Shown one piece after another: positions 51,801 through 60,484 of a stretch of DNA of 64,000 bases. The notes beneath the pieces were generated by a model. It was not told where the DNA came from and did no database searches. It worked only from the letters and a program-made list of their open reading frames with translations. How positions within the stretch are numbered: position 1 is the stretch's first letter; each line of letters opens with the position of its first letter. This stretch comes from an uncultured Mycobacterium sp. (GTDB lineage: Bacteria > Actinomycetota > Actinomycetes > Mycobacteriales > Mycobacteriaceae): contig FLQS01000026.1 in assembly GCA_900078375.1 (NCBI GenBank), positions 1 through 64,000 on the forward strand, written 5' to 3'. The position numbers and the translations under genes are program-made.

Positions 51801-52256
51801 TGCGCCGAATGGGACATCCGCACCGAGGAACTCATCCGCACGCACAGCAATGCCGGTGACAACTCCGGTGGCGAGCAGGAGAAGTTGATGGCGTTCTGCC
51901 TCGCCGGTGCCTTGAGCTTCAACCTGGCCAACCCCGAGAGTTCAGACAACAAGCCGGTTTTCGCGCAGTTGATGCTCGACGAGGCGTTCTCCAAGTCGGA
52001 TCCGCAGTTCGCCCAGCAGGCGCTGCAGGCCTTCCGGAAGTTCGGCTTCCAGCTCGTCATCGTGGCCACCGTGCAGAACGCCACCACGATTCAGCCCTAT
52101 ATCGACAGTGTGATCATGGTGTCGAAGACGGAAGCCACCAGCCGCAACGCGCGCCCGGTGGCCACCGTGGCAGCCAAGACGATCTCGGACTTCACGTCCT
52201 TGCGGGCCGAGATGCGCAGCACGGCGGCGCGGGAGCGAGTGCCTGCGGGGGTGTGA
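48885..52256 (+). CDS. jetC: JetC/MksB-like SMC ATPase of the Wadjet-type complex
   Basis: 1123 residues. Walker A 'GASGSGKSSLLDAI' (35-48, Lys41), coiled-coil arms about 250-430 and 660-780 separated by a hinge region ('LRLLVPDEQYSAVLRFVNET'), ABC signature 'SGGEQEK' (994-1000) and Walker B 'QLMLDEAFSK' (Asp1032, Glu1033). The head, hinge and arm layout is that of MukB/MksB proteins. In Wadjet the complex senses and extrudes circular plasmid DNA, which JetD then cuts. In M. smegmatis a related operon (ept) restricts plasmids. No jetD follows here. Confidence 0.92.
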   Translation: MAEQFHLSRLQVINWGVFDGYHDIPFSDGGALIAGASGSGKSSLLDAISLCFLPFNRRNFNASGDNTAAGSSAGRRTVDKYVRGAWGQRSDGGTSKVMYLRGEGTAWSAIAVSYTSNTGRTVTGLVLKWLTGESRSDSSSRFVLADGDRDIEDVCNRWAAARFDSGVFKDDEWRFSTKVESQYLAQLYATIGIRASDAAQQLLGKAKSLKSVGGLEQFVREFMLDEPSSLTRLPDALKQIDPLVEARELLAVAQRKRKILGDIEKIQQRYASESSDLGIIDLVDPPMVRAYTDHVRLAQCAPQITSLDATIDQLGNEYEDVTRQLNLAKAEGDSLNAQISGSSANLGPLQSQVAGAEAQAEQISRRRAAYETMLNAQDIDIPNSADDFWNLREELATGVTELLAKLDRGREASTDAEYAQKAARIARDDAAKELKRVEHVGSALPEFAITMREHICAAVGVDPSELPYIAELMDLRPDQGRWRVAVEKVLRGVGLRLLVPDEQYSAVLRFVNETNMGGRLQLHHVRASLVGAEVKEAEPNTLAGKLFVVDPTHPCAAEAADVIAAAGDHICVDTPDVFSRFRRAVTDAGLYKDSDRLAIKDDRRPLRQSDYIYQGEVAAKIDALTVDLANAEEAFQQARRAADDIAAQRQQWRDRSAACKAICDQFPQWNQIDIDTADGHADRLREQYELLLADNPDIEALNARADEVWEEIQTLMTRRGAIQTRRDDLDGRRTQLLELQDRLAPAFVSEPLTELLNRYAADVPVSLEVLNPEPHREAVFNAIRREREQLRESRRRSYDELARILNTFDTAFPDAIPNDSDVFDERVHDYVALCRHIDERELPEAYERMMRLVTEQAPDAILTLHRVAEQETRRISEQIDRVNTGLGAVEFNNGTRLTLRATPRNLTAVAELTEIVRAISRRIAEVGLGDKQAILDQYADILRLRNRLASTAPEDKAWTRDALDVRNRFTFDCAEWDIRTEELIRTHSNAGDNSGGEQEKLMAFCLAGALSFNLANPESSDNKPVFAQLMLDEAFSKSDPQFAQQALQAFRKFGFQLVIVATVQNATTIQPYIDSVIMVSKTEATSRNARPVATVAAKTISDFTSLRAEMRSTAARERVPAGV

Positions 52257-52342
52257 CTCAGGTGGCCGGGTGCAGCAGGTCGCGCTCGATCGCCTTCCGA
52301 CTTCGACTGCGGCGCGGGAGCCTTCGTACGTAATATTCGCCA

Positions 52343-53002
52343 ATGCCGGTCAAGCGGCTCCCGCCGACGGATGTGGTGATCGAGCTCGACAATGTGGACG
52401 AGCTGTTCTCCGTGGATCCGCGCGATCTGCTGTCCGGCGCGCACCGCATCGACAGCGGCATGGACGAACTGGTGGAGCGGTTCTTGGCGCAGAAGACCAT
52501 CACTCCCGAGCAGCGCATCGTGCTGAACATCGCCGCCGAGTGCTCCGACGAAATGGCCGCCACCGTGGTGCTGGCCGTGCGTCGCTACTGTCAGCTGCGA
52601 ATGCGCCGGGCCATCCGCGAACACAACCTGATCTGGCGTCAGGGGAAGCGATCGCTATTCAGCGGTTCGCTGCTGTTCTTCATCGGCATCGCGCTGTCCT
52701 ACGCGTTCACCCGGCCGATCATGGGCGAGGTGGTAGAGGGCCTGCTCGGAAACGGGGTGTTCCTCGTCGTGGCGTGGGTCGGGCTGTGGTACCCACTCGA
52801 CTTGTTGTTCATCGCCCGCGAGCAGGCAAAGCGGGAGATCCGCGTGCTCGGCAACATGCTCGACGTGCCGGTCGTGGTTCGGGCGTGCGACCGGACCATG
52901 CCGATTCCGGTGACGCCGCATGCCCCGTTGAGCCAGAGTTTGCCGCCCAGCCTGAATGCGCGATTCCGCAAGTTCCGCGGGCCGTCCAAATCGGGGCTGT
53001 AG
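52343..53002 (+). CDS. Membrane protein of unknown function downstream of jetC
   Basis: 219 residues from the ATG at 52343. The N-terminal 110 residues are soluble and helical ('DVVIELDNVDELFSVDPRDLLSGAHRI', 'VLAVRRYCQLRMRRAIREHN'). Two membrane segments follow ('SLLFFIGIALSYAFTRPI', 'GVFLVVAWVGLWYPLDLLFIA'), then a cytosolic tail. TAATAT at 52331-52336 lies 6 bp before the ATG, so it may have its own leaderless transcript and not belong to the jet operon. Not a JetD (no Toprim-like or DUF2220/3322 sequence). No family recognised. Confidence 0.72.
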   Translation: MPVKRLPPTDVVIELDNVDELFSVDPRDLLSGAHRIDSGMDELVERFLAQKTITPEQRIVLNIAAECSDEMAATVVLAVRRYCQLRMRRAIREHNLIWRQGKRSLFSGSLLFFIGIALSYAFTRPIMGEVVEGLLGNGVFLVVAWVGLWYPLDLLFIAREQAKREIRVLGNMLDVPVVVRACDRTMPIPVTPHAPLSQSLPPSLNARFRKFRGPSKSGL

Positions 53003-53010
53003 ACGCGAAA

Positions 53011-53037
53011 AGGCCGGGGGCACAACACCCCCGGCCT
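53011..53037. terminator. Bidirectional terminator hairpin
   Basis: A perfect 10-bp inverted repeat AGGCCGGGGG/CCCCCGGCCT with a 7-nt loop lies in the 47-bp gap between convergent genes. It is flanked on the left by GAAAA, which gives a short U-run on the minus-strand transcript. Confidence 0.85.
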
Positions 53038-53049
53038 CAGCGCAAGCGA

Positions 53050-53709
53050 TTACTTCAGGCCGGGCAGGGCTGCCTGGATTGCCGCGACCTGAGCCTTGCC
53101 GACGGTCTCGGTGTAGTCCTGCGGGACCGGGCTGAGGTCGCCGGGTCCGCTACCGAAGACGATGACCGTGACGGTGCGGTCCACCGTGAACAGCATGGCC
53201 GCCATCGCCGACTTACCGTCCGGCGACGTTCCGATGGTGACGGTCGCGTCGGGGCTGACCGCAGGCAGCGGCACCGGGGTGCCGGTCACCTGCGACGGAA
53301 CGCTGTTCGCGGCGCCGGTCAGTGCCGTGGCGGCCTGCGCGGCGTCGTCGGCGATGATGATCGACACGTTGATGGCGTTGGTCCCGGACGTGAAGGTCTG
53401 GGTGACGTCCGGCGGCGCGGGATCAAGGGTGGTCTTCGGCGTATCGCCGACCCACGGTGCCCCGATCTCAGGAATGGCTGAGGCCTTGATCAGCAGCGTC
53501 TCGTAGTTGTGCTCGCCCGCGGGCGCCGCAACAGCGCTGGTGGTGGTCGACGTCGTGGTCGACGTCGTGGTCGAGGTCGTCGTCGACGTTGAGGACGACT
53601 TTTCCTCATCCTTGCCGCAGCCGGCCACGACCAATCCCAGGGCGACGGCCGCCGCAGTGACTCGGACGATTCCTCGCGTGCGTACAGGATCCATAACGGC
53701 GCGCTCCAT
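53050..53709 (-). CDS. Putative lipoprotein with Ser/Thr linker
   Basis: 219 residues from the ATG at 53709 (GGGGGGTGG upstream); an ATG at 53694 is also possible. The lipobox is 'ALGLVVAGCGKDE' (V-A-G-C), and is followed by a Ser/Thr run ('SSSTSTTTSTTTS') and a 150-residue domain ('YETLLIKASAIPEIGAPWVG', 'FTSGTNAINVSIIIADD', 'AAMLFTVDRTVTVIVFG'). The fold resembles small sensor/ligand-binding lipoprotein domains of mycobacteria (LpqN or PknH-sensor type). That resemblance is weak. Confidence 0.72.
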   Translation of the reverse strand: MERAVMDPVRTRGIVRVTAAAVALGLVVAGCGKDEEKSSSTSTTTSTTTSTTTSTTTSAVAAPAGEHNYETLLIKASAIPEIGAPWVGDTPKTTLDPAPPDVTQTFTSGTNAINVSIIIADDAAQAATALTGAANSVPSQVTGTPVPLPAVSPDATVTIGTSPDGKSAMAAMLFTVDRTVTVIVFGSGPGDLSPVPQDYTETVGKAQVAAIQAALPGLK

Positions 53710-53817
53710 TCTGGCCACCCCCCGCTGGAGTGCCAGGTGCAGCGTAAACGACAAGGTGGCCAACTCGCGTTGTTTCACAGATTCGTTGCAAACCTGCCAT
53801 CTACCGGGGATGACTGG

Positions 53818-54963
53818 TTAGGGAAGCGCCTGCGGCGTCACGAGGAATTTCTCCCCCGTCGCCCGCTTGACGTACTCGTTGAACGCACCCGGTTGAAGCA
53901 TGCCGGCCAGCGACACCTCTCGGGTGTAGCTGCTCGCGAAGGTCGTAGTGAGCTCCGCGGCCACCCGAGCACGCAACCGGCCGATGGTCTCGGCTCCGGC
54001 GCCGGCCAGAAATGGGGTCAGCAGCCAGCCGCCGATGCCCCACGCCATGCCGAAATTCCTGGTGAGAACGGTCGGCGAAGTGTCGAGGGCGCCGTAGATA
54101 TACACCTGTTTGTGCACGGTCGACCCGTAACGCGAGTACTCCGATGCGGTTGCGCTGGCGGCCTCTTCCATGCCGTTGAGGATCTGGCTGGCCAGCGTTC
54201 CACCGCCGATGGCGTCGAACGCCAGCGTCGCTTTGGTCTCTTGCAGAGCGTCGACGAGGTCGGTGGCGAACGATGGAGACGTCGAGTTGAGGACATGCGC
54301 CGCCCCGAGGGATTTGAGGATTTCCTCTTGCTCGGGCTTGCGGACGATGTTGACCAGCGGTATTCCGTCCTTCTGGCAGAGCTTGACCAGCATCTGGCCG
54401 AGGTTCGACGCGGCGGCGGTGTGCACCAGGGCTGAATGTCCCTCGCGGCGCATGGTTTCGGTCATGCCGAGCGCCGTCAGCGGATTGACGAACGACGACG
54501 CCCCGTCTCGAGCTGTGGCGCCCTCCGGCAGCACCAAGCACATTGACGCGTCACACGCTCGGTACTGCGAGTACATCGCGCCGCCCGCAATCCCCACGGT
54601 TTTTCCGATCAGGGCCTGGGCTGCTTCGGATGATCCCGCCGCCACCACCGTGCCAGCGCCCTCGTTGCCGACCGGAAGTGACTGGTCGAGTCGGGCCGCA
54701 AACGCCTTGAGGGCACCGTCGCCAAGCGGAGCGGTGACGACCGGCCGCTTCTGAGTGCCTGTCACCGTCGCTTTGCTCATGTCCGCACCTGCGACCAGGA
54801 GGCCCAGGTCTGACGGGTTGATCGGTGATGCCTCGACCCTTACGAGCACCTCGTTGTCACGCGGGGTCGGCACCTCGACTTCGTGTAACGAGAGTTCAAG
54901 CTCGCCAGCGGACGTCACCAACGAACGCAACTCGAGCGCTTTGTCCGGCAGATCTCCGGCCAT
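53818..54963 (-). CDS. MDR-superfamily NAD(P)-dependent oxidoreductase
   Basis: 381 residues. GroES-like entry 'EVLVRVEASPINPSDLGLLVAGAD', the 'VGNEGAGTVVAAGSSEAAQALIGKTVGI' strand pair, and nucleotide-binding 'ALVHTAAASNLGQMLVKLCQKDGI' with an A-x-x-x-x-G loop. No catalytic or structural zinc ligands are visible, so it is probably a quinone- or enone-reductase type enzyme. It precedes the DUF417 gene's 3' end by 124 bp; these two genes may form one minus-strand unit. Confidence 0.83.
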   Translation of the reverse strand: MAGDLPDKALELRSLVTSAGELELSLHEVEVPTPRDNEVLVRVEASPINPSDLGLLVAGADMSKATVTGTQKRPVVTAPLGDGALKAFAARLDQSLPVGNEGAGTVVAAGSSEAAQALIGKTVGIAGGAMYSQYRACDASMCLVLPEGATARDGASSFVNPLTALGMTETMRREGHSALVHTAAASNLGQMLVKLCQKDGIPLVNIVRKPEQEEILKSLGAAHVLNSTSPSFATDLVDALQETKATLAFDAIGGGTLASQILNGMEEAASATASEYSRYGSTVHKQVYIYGALDTSPTVLTRNFGMAWGIGGWLLTPFLAGAGAETIGRLRARVAAELTTTFASSYTREVSLAGMLQPGAFNEYVKRATGEKFLVTPQALP

Positions 54964-55087
54964 GGTTGGTGCCTCGTTCCTGGTTGCGGTTGATGCTTAA
55001 ACCATTGGAACGGATGGCGCCGGACGAAACTTCCCGAATGATAAGGCGGCCTCCAAGCCGGGCAATTCGCTGCCGAAGGCGAAATTT

Positions 55088-55603
55088 TCACGCCGGAGTC
55101 GAATGAGCGGTCTGCCTGTCAGCCCTTGAGTGGGCGCCGAGCGCATCTCCAAGCGTCCACAGCGCCACACCGATGAGCACCAGATCCTTCAACAGAAACT
55201 GCCCCGGTTGGGCTCCAAGCACAGGAACGCCGTCGTAGTGCGTAGCCACAAGTCCGGGAGTCGTGAAAAGGAAGCTCAATGTCCCGAGAAACAGGACCAC
55301 CGCCATCGCGCTGCCGACCGCCGACGCCTTAGGCCACAACGGTCGGAGCGCGATAAGAACCGCGGCAACGATCTCGACCGTGCCCAACGCCCTCGCCAAG
55401 GCGCCGACACTGAGGAAGTCATAGAGCCACGACATCAGCGGGCTGTGCTCGATGAGCACCCGGGCCTCCATTTTCGCGTACTTTCCGAACCCGATCCACG
55501 CCAGCACAACGACGAGGCCGTAGCGGCTCACGATTTCACCGGCGGTGGTTAGCAACGCCGGCAATTGGGCGCGAAGTCGCGAAGCGACCAGAGCATCCGA
55601 CAT
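55088..55603 (-). CDS. DUF417 (YkgB/RclC-like) membrane protein
   Basis: 171 residues from the ATG at 55603 (GAAAGG 12 bp upstream). Four hydrophobic segments and the family motifs 'SRYGLVVVLAWIGFGKYAKMEA', 'HSPLMSWLYDFLS', 'GTVEIVAAVLIALRPL' and 'LGTLSFLFTTPG'. RclC, a DUF417 protein of E. coli, belongs to the reactive-chlorine response; a similar stress role is only suggested. A paralogue is encoded at 62750-63280. Confidence 0.85.
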   Translation of the reverse strand: MSDALVASRLRAQLPALLTTAGEIVSRYGLVVVLAWIGFGKYAKMEARVLIEHSPLMSWLYDFLSVGALARALGTVEIVAAVLIALRPLWPKASAVGSAMAVVLFLGTLSFLFTTPGLVATHYDGVPVLGAQPGQFLLKDLVLIGVALWTLGDALGAHSRADRQTAHSTPA

Positions 55604-56232
55604 CAGATGTGTGCCTTTCACGCTTGACGAACAGTCTCAACCTTGTCGTAGTGATCCAAAGCGGGCGTGGCGTTACACCGCGCACAGTTCGCCACGGCAG
55701 CACTTCTGGCGCGTCGACGAAAGCTCGGCGAGCCCGCGGCGCTGGTGACGCAAGGTATCGGAGGCTGCCCCCTCGCGAAGGAAGCCGATCCCGCCGTGCG
55801 GGAACTGCCGGGTCGTGGATGCCGCGTCCGTCTACCCGCTCAACCAAATTACATGCACATCACATGGCCTGTTTTAGGCAGATCATGCGAGCAGCATGCA
55901 ATGTGGTTAGTCTGGAAGTCGTGGTGAGCGGCGTGCTGCCGTGCACTTCGGTCCACGTGAGGAGGGGCCACCGGTGACGACCGATGCGAGCACGGGCCCC
56001 GCGACGACGCCCCGGCTACGGCGGATCAGTCTGAACCCAAAGCACTTCCGTGTTGGGCGATGGCTTCAGGTGCCGTTGCCATCGTCCGCTGGCGTCGCTC
56101 CGCCGCAATCTGCCGCTTCGGCCGGCCTGCCCCCCGGCCCACCCGGCCCGATCCCGGGAAAGCTGACGACCCAGACTGCGCCGCCACAAGGGCAACTACA
56201 AGTGAAGTTCGCGCGAGAGAGGAAATTGATCG
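55604..56232. other. Intergenic region, 629 bp
   Basis: A GTG at 55974 with GAGGAGGGG upstream opens a frame ('TTDASTGPATTPRLRRISLNP'), but it runs out of frame into the next gene and has no recognisable family. It may be a gene remnant. Otherwise only the promoters of the flanking divergent genes are expected. Confidence 0.4.
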
Positions 56233-56715
56233 ATGAAGATCGTCAAGACGCCGCAACCACCGTCGGCGTCGAGCCGCTTCGTCTACCGGCTGCCGATTTA
56301 TGTCTATCGGCTCGGCCTCGGCTGGCTGTTCGGCGCGCGGCTCATGCTGCTCAATCACACCGGCCGAGTCTCCGGCAAGCGGCGGCAAACCGTCTTGGAG
56401 GTCGTCGAGCACGATCGGACCGACGGCAGCTACATCGTCGCGTCGGGGTGGGGACCAGCCGCCGCCTGGTATCGCAATGTGCTGCAGACTCCAGAGGTCA
56501 GCATCCAGGTCGGGCGGAAAACGATGCCCTCGGTCGCGTTACCGCTCAGCGAGGAAGAGGGCGCCGAAGTCTTCGCCCGTTACGCCGCACGACACCGCAT
56601 AGCGGCCAAACTGCTGCTGCCCCGGGTACTGGGTTTCTCGGTTGACGGTTCCCACGCCGACTTCAGGGAGGTCGGACACCGATTGCCCTTTATTCGGTTC
56701 GTCGCCCGAACGTAG
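56233..56715 (+). CDS. Nitroreductase-family deazaflavin-dependent oxidoreductase
   Basis: 160 residues, with GAGAGAGGAAA upstream of the ATG. 'RLMLLNHTGRVSGKRRQTVLEVVEHDRTDGSYIVASGWGPAAAWYRNVLQTPEVSIQVG' is the Ddn-like split-barrel core; the C-terminus ends 'LPFIRFVART'. It is likely F420-dependent or a non-catalytic relative. It is a distant paralogue of the protein at 41826. Confidence 0.83.
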   Translation: MKIVKTPQPPSASSRFVYRLPIYVYRLGLGWLFGARLMLLNHTGRVSGKRRQTVLEVVEHDRTDGSYIVASGWGPAAAWYRNVLQTPEVSIQVGRKTMPSVALPLSEEEGAEVFARYAARHRIAAKLLLPRVLGFSVDGSHADFREVGHRLPFIRFVART

Positions 56716-56908
56716 TTGTGCGCCTGGCAGTTTGGCCATGCGAGTCTAGAGCACGGGCCCGCCGCCGGTAGTTGCCGATCACCGCACCGTCTCAGGGCAC
56801 CAGCTTCTCAATCTCGGTCCGGCAGGGACTCGGTCGGTTTCCGGCAGCGGCGGAGCGAACGACACGACGACCGTCTCACGGCGGCCCGGCAAGGAGGATT
56901 TCGGCGGG

Positions 56909-58087
56909 ATGAAGATCGCGATCAGCGGCGCCGGAGTGGCTGGCCCAGCGCTCGCGTATTGGCTGCATCGGACGGGTCATACGCTCACCCTGATCGAACG
57001 GGCGCCGCAGTTCCGAACCGGCGGATACGTGATCGATTTCTGGGGGCTCGGCTACCGCGTCGCGCAGCGGATGGGCATCGAAACGGCCATCCAAGATGCC
57101 GGCTACCAGATGCGCGAATTGCGCTTGGTCGACCACGAAGGTCGGATCGAAGCCCGCGCCGACGTCGACGCCCTCCGGCGCGCCACCAACGGAAATTACA
57201 CAAGCCTCGCTCGCGGCGACCTGGCCGCGGCCATCTACGGGACAATCGAGGACGACGTCGAGGCGATCTTCGGAACCAGCATCACCGCCATCGAGGAACA
57301 CCCTCACGGCGTGCGGGTGGAATTCGACACGACACCGGGACGCGAGTTTGATCTCGTGATCGGCGCCGACGGATTGCACTCCACCGTGCGCGATTTGACG
57401 TTCGGGCCCGAGTCGCAATTCGAGCACTACCTCGGTTGCGCGGTCGCGGCATTCGTCATCGACGGCTATGCGCTGCACGACGACCTGATCTATGTGACCT
57501 ACAATCTGCCCGGCCGTCACGTGGGTCGATTCTCTCTGCGCGGCAACCGCACCTTGTTCTTATTCGTGTTCCGATCCGAGCGTGTATGCGACGTCGGCGA
57601 CGTCACCAGCGCCAAGGCGCGGTTGCGACGCGAGTTCGCCGACGCGCGCTGGGAATGCCCGCAGATACTCGCCGCACTCGACGATGTCGATGATCTGTAT
57701 TTCGACGTCGTCAGCCAAATCAAGATGGATCACTGGTCACGAGGACGCGTACTGCTCATCGGGGATGCGGCTGCCTGCGTGTCGCTGCTGGCCGGCGAGG
57801 GCACGGGTCTGGCCATCACCGAGGCCTACGTCCTGGCCGGCGAACTCGCCCGCGCCAACAACGATTATCGCCGAGCCTTTGCGGTCTACGAGTCGCGTAT
57901 GCGCGCCTTCATCGAGGGTAAACAGGTCGGTGCGCGCAAATTCGTCTCATTCTTCACACCACGGACCTCACTGGGTATCAGTATGCGCAACCTGGCAATG
58001 CGGGCGATGAACATCCCCCCGGTGGCGGATCTGCTGCTCGCACACACCCTCGTCGATCATTTCGAATTGCCGGACTACGCAATATGA
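56909..58087 (+). CDS. FAD-dependent aromatic hydroxylase-like monooxygenase (PHBH fold)
   Basis: 392 residues, AAGGAGG upstream of the ATG. N-terminal GxGxxG 'IAISGAGVAGPALAYWLHRTGH' with 'LIERAPQFRTGGYVIDFWG', the DG motif 'LVIGADGLHSTVRDLTFG' and the GD motif 'GRVLLIGDAAACVSLLAGEGTGLAITEAYVLAGEL' are all intact. Closest in style to TetX/PgaE-like group A flavoprotein monooxygenases. The substrate is not predictable. The MarR gene downstream faces it. Confidence 0.88.
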   Translation: MKIAISGAGVAGPALAYWLHRTGHTLTLIERAPQFRTGGYVIDFWGLGYRVAQRMGIETAIQDAGYQMRELRLVDHEGRIEARADVDALRRATNGNYTSLARGDLAAAIYGTIEDDVEAIFGTSITAIEEHPHGVRVEFDTTPGREFDLVIGADGLHSTVRDLTFGPESQFEHYLGCAVAAFVIDGYALHDDLIYVTYNLPGRHVGRFSLRGNRTLFLFVFRSERVCDVGDVTSAKARLRREFADARWECPQILAALDDVDDLYFDVVSQIKMDHWSRGRVLLIGDAAACVSLLAGEGTGLAITEAYVLAGELARANNDYRRAFAVYESRMRAFIEGKQVGARKFVSFFTPRTSLGISMRNLAMRAMNIPPVADLLLAHTLVDHFELPDYAI

Positions 58088-58315
58088 TTGACCGCAACCG
58101 AGGTGCCGTCACACCTCACCGTCGATCTGCCCACATCGTCGCTCCAACGCCCGCTGTGAGACCCGTAGTTGAGCGACGCCCTCCGGCATAGCGGGACGGA
58201 TTCCCCTGTCGCGCAGCCAGATCTGTAGCGCCCGTTGCGGAAACGTCGCGCAACACTGTTGCCTCGGTGATGACCTCGCCCCGCAGCTTTCGGCCGGGCC
58301 GATCCGCGTGCGTCC

Positions 58316-58837
58316 TCAGCGCGGTTTCGACACCGGACCCGTGCGGTCCTGTCGCGCGCGGTCGGACAGCTCCCGATGGGCGTCAGTGAACGCCTGGGTG
58401 CCCTGGACCAGCGCCGCTCGGTCGACATCGCTCATGAGCGCAGCAACCTCACCGAAGGCCTGCACCCGCAACGTCTCGAGGTCGTCGAGCACGGCGCGAC
58501 CGGCATCGGTGAGTTCCAGCAGGGTCGCGCGCCGATTGGTCGGCGACACGCTGCGGGTGATGTAGCCGGCGTCGGCAAGGCGGTCGCTGAGGCGGCTCGC
58601 TGTCGACGACAACAGATCAAGGTCGTCGCCGAGTTGGGTGACCATGCTGGGCCCTAGGCGCTCCAAGGATTGCAATGCGCGCAAGGGCGCCAGTCCGATC
58701 CGCTTTTCCATGCGCTCGAGCACTGAAACGTTCAACGCGAGCAGCCCTCGGGTGGCCTGCTCAAGTTGTATCAGGAAGTCGTCGGCGACGGCGCTGGAAG
58801 CCGCGGGCCTGCCCCTGCGCTTCTTCGATACAGCCAT
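58316..58837 (-). CDS. MarR-family transcriptional regulator
   Basis: 173 residues from the ATG at 58837 (AAAGGA upstream); the frame to 59101 is a run-on. 'LAPLRALQSLERLGPSMVTQLGDDLDLLSSTASRLSDRLADAGYITRSVSPTNRRATLLELTDAG' is a MarR winged helix. The basic N-terminus 'MAVSKKRRGRPA' includes an AT-hook-like GRP. It is convergent with the monooxygenase gene and divergent from the hydrolase gene at 59081, the more likely target. Confidence 0.88.
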   Translation of the reverse strand: MAVSKKRRGRPAASSAVADDFLIQLEQATRGLLALNVSVLERMEKRIGLAPLRALQSLERLGPSMVTQLGDDLDLLSSTASRLSDRLADAGYITRSVSPTNRRATLLELTDAGRAVLDDLETLRVQAFGEVAALMSDVDRAALVQGTQAFTDAHRELSDRARQDRTGPVSKPR

Positions 58838-59080
58838 GGGGTCCTTTCGTGTCTGGCCGGAGAATACCGTGCCGAACGCTGGTAGCCGTGCGGCCCGGAT
58901 AGGCGCGTGCATTTTGCATGCCCTGCACTCCGCACGTAAATTGGAGGTGATTCCCATCTGTGAAGGAGTGTCAGTGGCGTCGACAGCTCGCCGTGCGGAA
59001 CATCTCGGCCGGCCGACGGCACAACGGCCCCAGCGTTTGTCACCCAGGCATCGGGCCGCAGCGCGAGAGGCCTGATCGGG

Positions 59081-60484
59081 GTGCAGCACCTCATCGGGCA
59101 ACAGTCACTGACATCTGGCTGGCTGCCCGCGCTCATCCAACTCATCACCCTCACCGGTGTCGCGATGGCAGTGGGATGGCGGTCGCGGCGATGGCGCACG
59201 TGGTGGCTGCCGGCGGCAGCGGTCCTTGGCGGCGCACTCGCGCTGGCGGTCAACGTCTATCTCGGTTCGGTCGGCGTGGCTGGCGACCCCGCACCGCGTC
59301 GGCTGTGGTGGTGGGTCGGGCTGACCGGGCTCACACTCGTCACCGCCGCGGCCGGATGGCGCGACGCACGGTGGTGGCGACGCGGCCTGGGGCTGGCGTG
59401 CGTGCCGGCCTGCGCCCTGTGTGCGGCGTTGGTGGTCAACCAGTGGGTCGGCTACTTCCCGACTGTGCACTCCGCGTGGAGCCAGTTAACGGTGAGCCCT
59501 CTTCCCGATCAGACCGACCGGATGACTGTCACCGCGATGCAGCTCGCCGGTACCCGCCCAAGCCGTGGCGTGGTCGTACCCGTAACAATCAGCGCCGCGG
59601 CATCGCGGTTCCGGCATCGCGACGAGCTGGTCTATCTGCCGCCGGCGTGGTTCGCCGCCAACCCGCCACCGCGGCTGCCGGTGGTGATGATGATCGGCGC
59701 GCAGTTCAACACCCCGGCCGACTGGCTGCGTGCCGGAGGTGCGGTACATGCGATCGACGACTTCGCGACCGCACACGGCGGCAACGCGCCGGTGTTCGTT
59801 TTCGTCGATGCCACCGGGGCGTTCGACAACGACACCGAATGTGTCAACGGAATCCGCGGGAACGCCTCGTTCCACCTCACCAAAGATGTTGTGCCCTATA
59901 TGTTCTCCAACTTCGGTGTCAGCGCTGATCGTCGCAACTGGGGTGTCGTTGGCTGGTCGATGGGTGGCACGTGCGCCGTCGAACTGGCCGTACGCCGTCC
60001 GGAACTGTTCAGCACGTTCGTCGACATCGCCGGGGACCTGAGCCCGAACTCCGGCACCAAAGCGCAGACCATCGAGCGATTGTTCGGCGGTGACTCCGAC
60101 GCCTGGGCCGCATTCGACCCGACCACAGTGATCACCCGTCACGGCCACTACAGCGCAGTATCGGGGCTGTTCGCCGTGGCCGCCAAAGACGAGCCGCGCG
60201 GCGGCGGCGGTCCCGATCTCGCCAACCCCGAAGGCCAAGACCAGGCCGCCCAAACGTTGTGCAGGATGGCCGCGGCACATGGCATCGAGTGCTCGGTGCT
60301 AGAGCTGCCCGGGCGCCACGACTGGCCGTTCGCTGCACAGGCGTTCAACGCTGCGCTGCCGTGGCTGGCAGGCCAGCTGAGAACCCCCGCGGTGCCAGCC
60401 ATCCCGATGCCGGGCGCGCCGCCAGCCCTACAAACCCCGGTCACCGCGGTGTCATCACTCGCCGACCCACCGGCGGCGAAGTAG
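59081..60484 (+). CDS. Membrane-anchored alpha/beta-hydrolase (esterase D/antigen 85-like fold)
   Basis: 467 residues. Four N-terminal membrane segments (about residues 14-31, 43-62, 76-92, 103-120) precede an extracytoplasmic hydrolase. The nucleophile elbow is 'GVVGWSMGGTCAVELAVR' (Ser293) and 'LELPGRHDWPFAAQAF' offers the catalytic His; 'VMMIGAQFNTPADWL' resembles the oxyanion strand. The domain order is that of mycobacterial proteins related to mycolyltransferases and feruloyl-esterase-like enzymes. The Pro-rich C-terminus ('AIPMPGAPPALQTP') may contact the wall. The GTG start has no strong ribosome site. Confidence 0.82.
   Translation: MQHLIGQQSLTSGWLPALIQLITLTGVAMAVGWRSRRWRTWWLPAAAVLGGALALAVNVYLGSVGVAGDPAPRRLWWWVGLTGLTLVTAAAGWRDARWWRRGLGLACVPACALCAALVVNQWVGYFPTVHSAWSQLTVSPLPDQTDRMTVTAMQLAGTRPSRGVVVPVTISAAASRFRHRDELVYLPPAWFAANPPPRLPVVMMIGAQFNTPADWLRAGGAVHAIDDFATAHGGNAPVFVFVDATGAFDNDTECVNGIRGNASFHLTKDVVPYMFSNFGVSADRRNWGVVGWSMGGTCAVELAVRRPELFSTFVDIAGDLSPNSGTKAQTIERLFGGDSDAWAAFDPTTVITRHGHYSAVSGLFAVAAKDEPRGGGGPDLANPEGQDQAAQTLCRMAAAHGIECSVLELPGRHDWPFAAQAFNAALPWLAGQLRTPAVPAIPMPGAPPALQTPVTAVSSLADPPAAK

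Noticed and set aside
52270..53481. 403-codon plus-strand frame after jetC, considered as a degraded jetD
   Set aside because: No JetD (Toprim/DUF2220) resemblance; it overlaps a better membrane-protein frame, a terminator and the lipoprotein gene.
55974..56232. Small gene starting GTG at 55974
   Set aside because: Good ribosome site, but the frame has no family resemblance and runs into the next gene in another frame; noted as possible remnant only.
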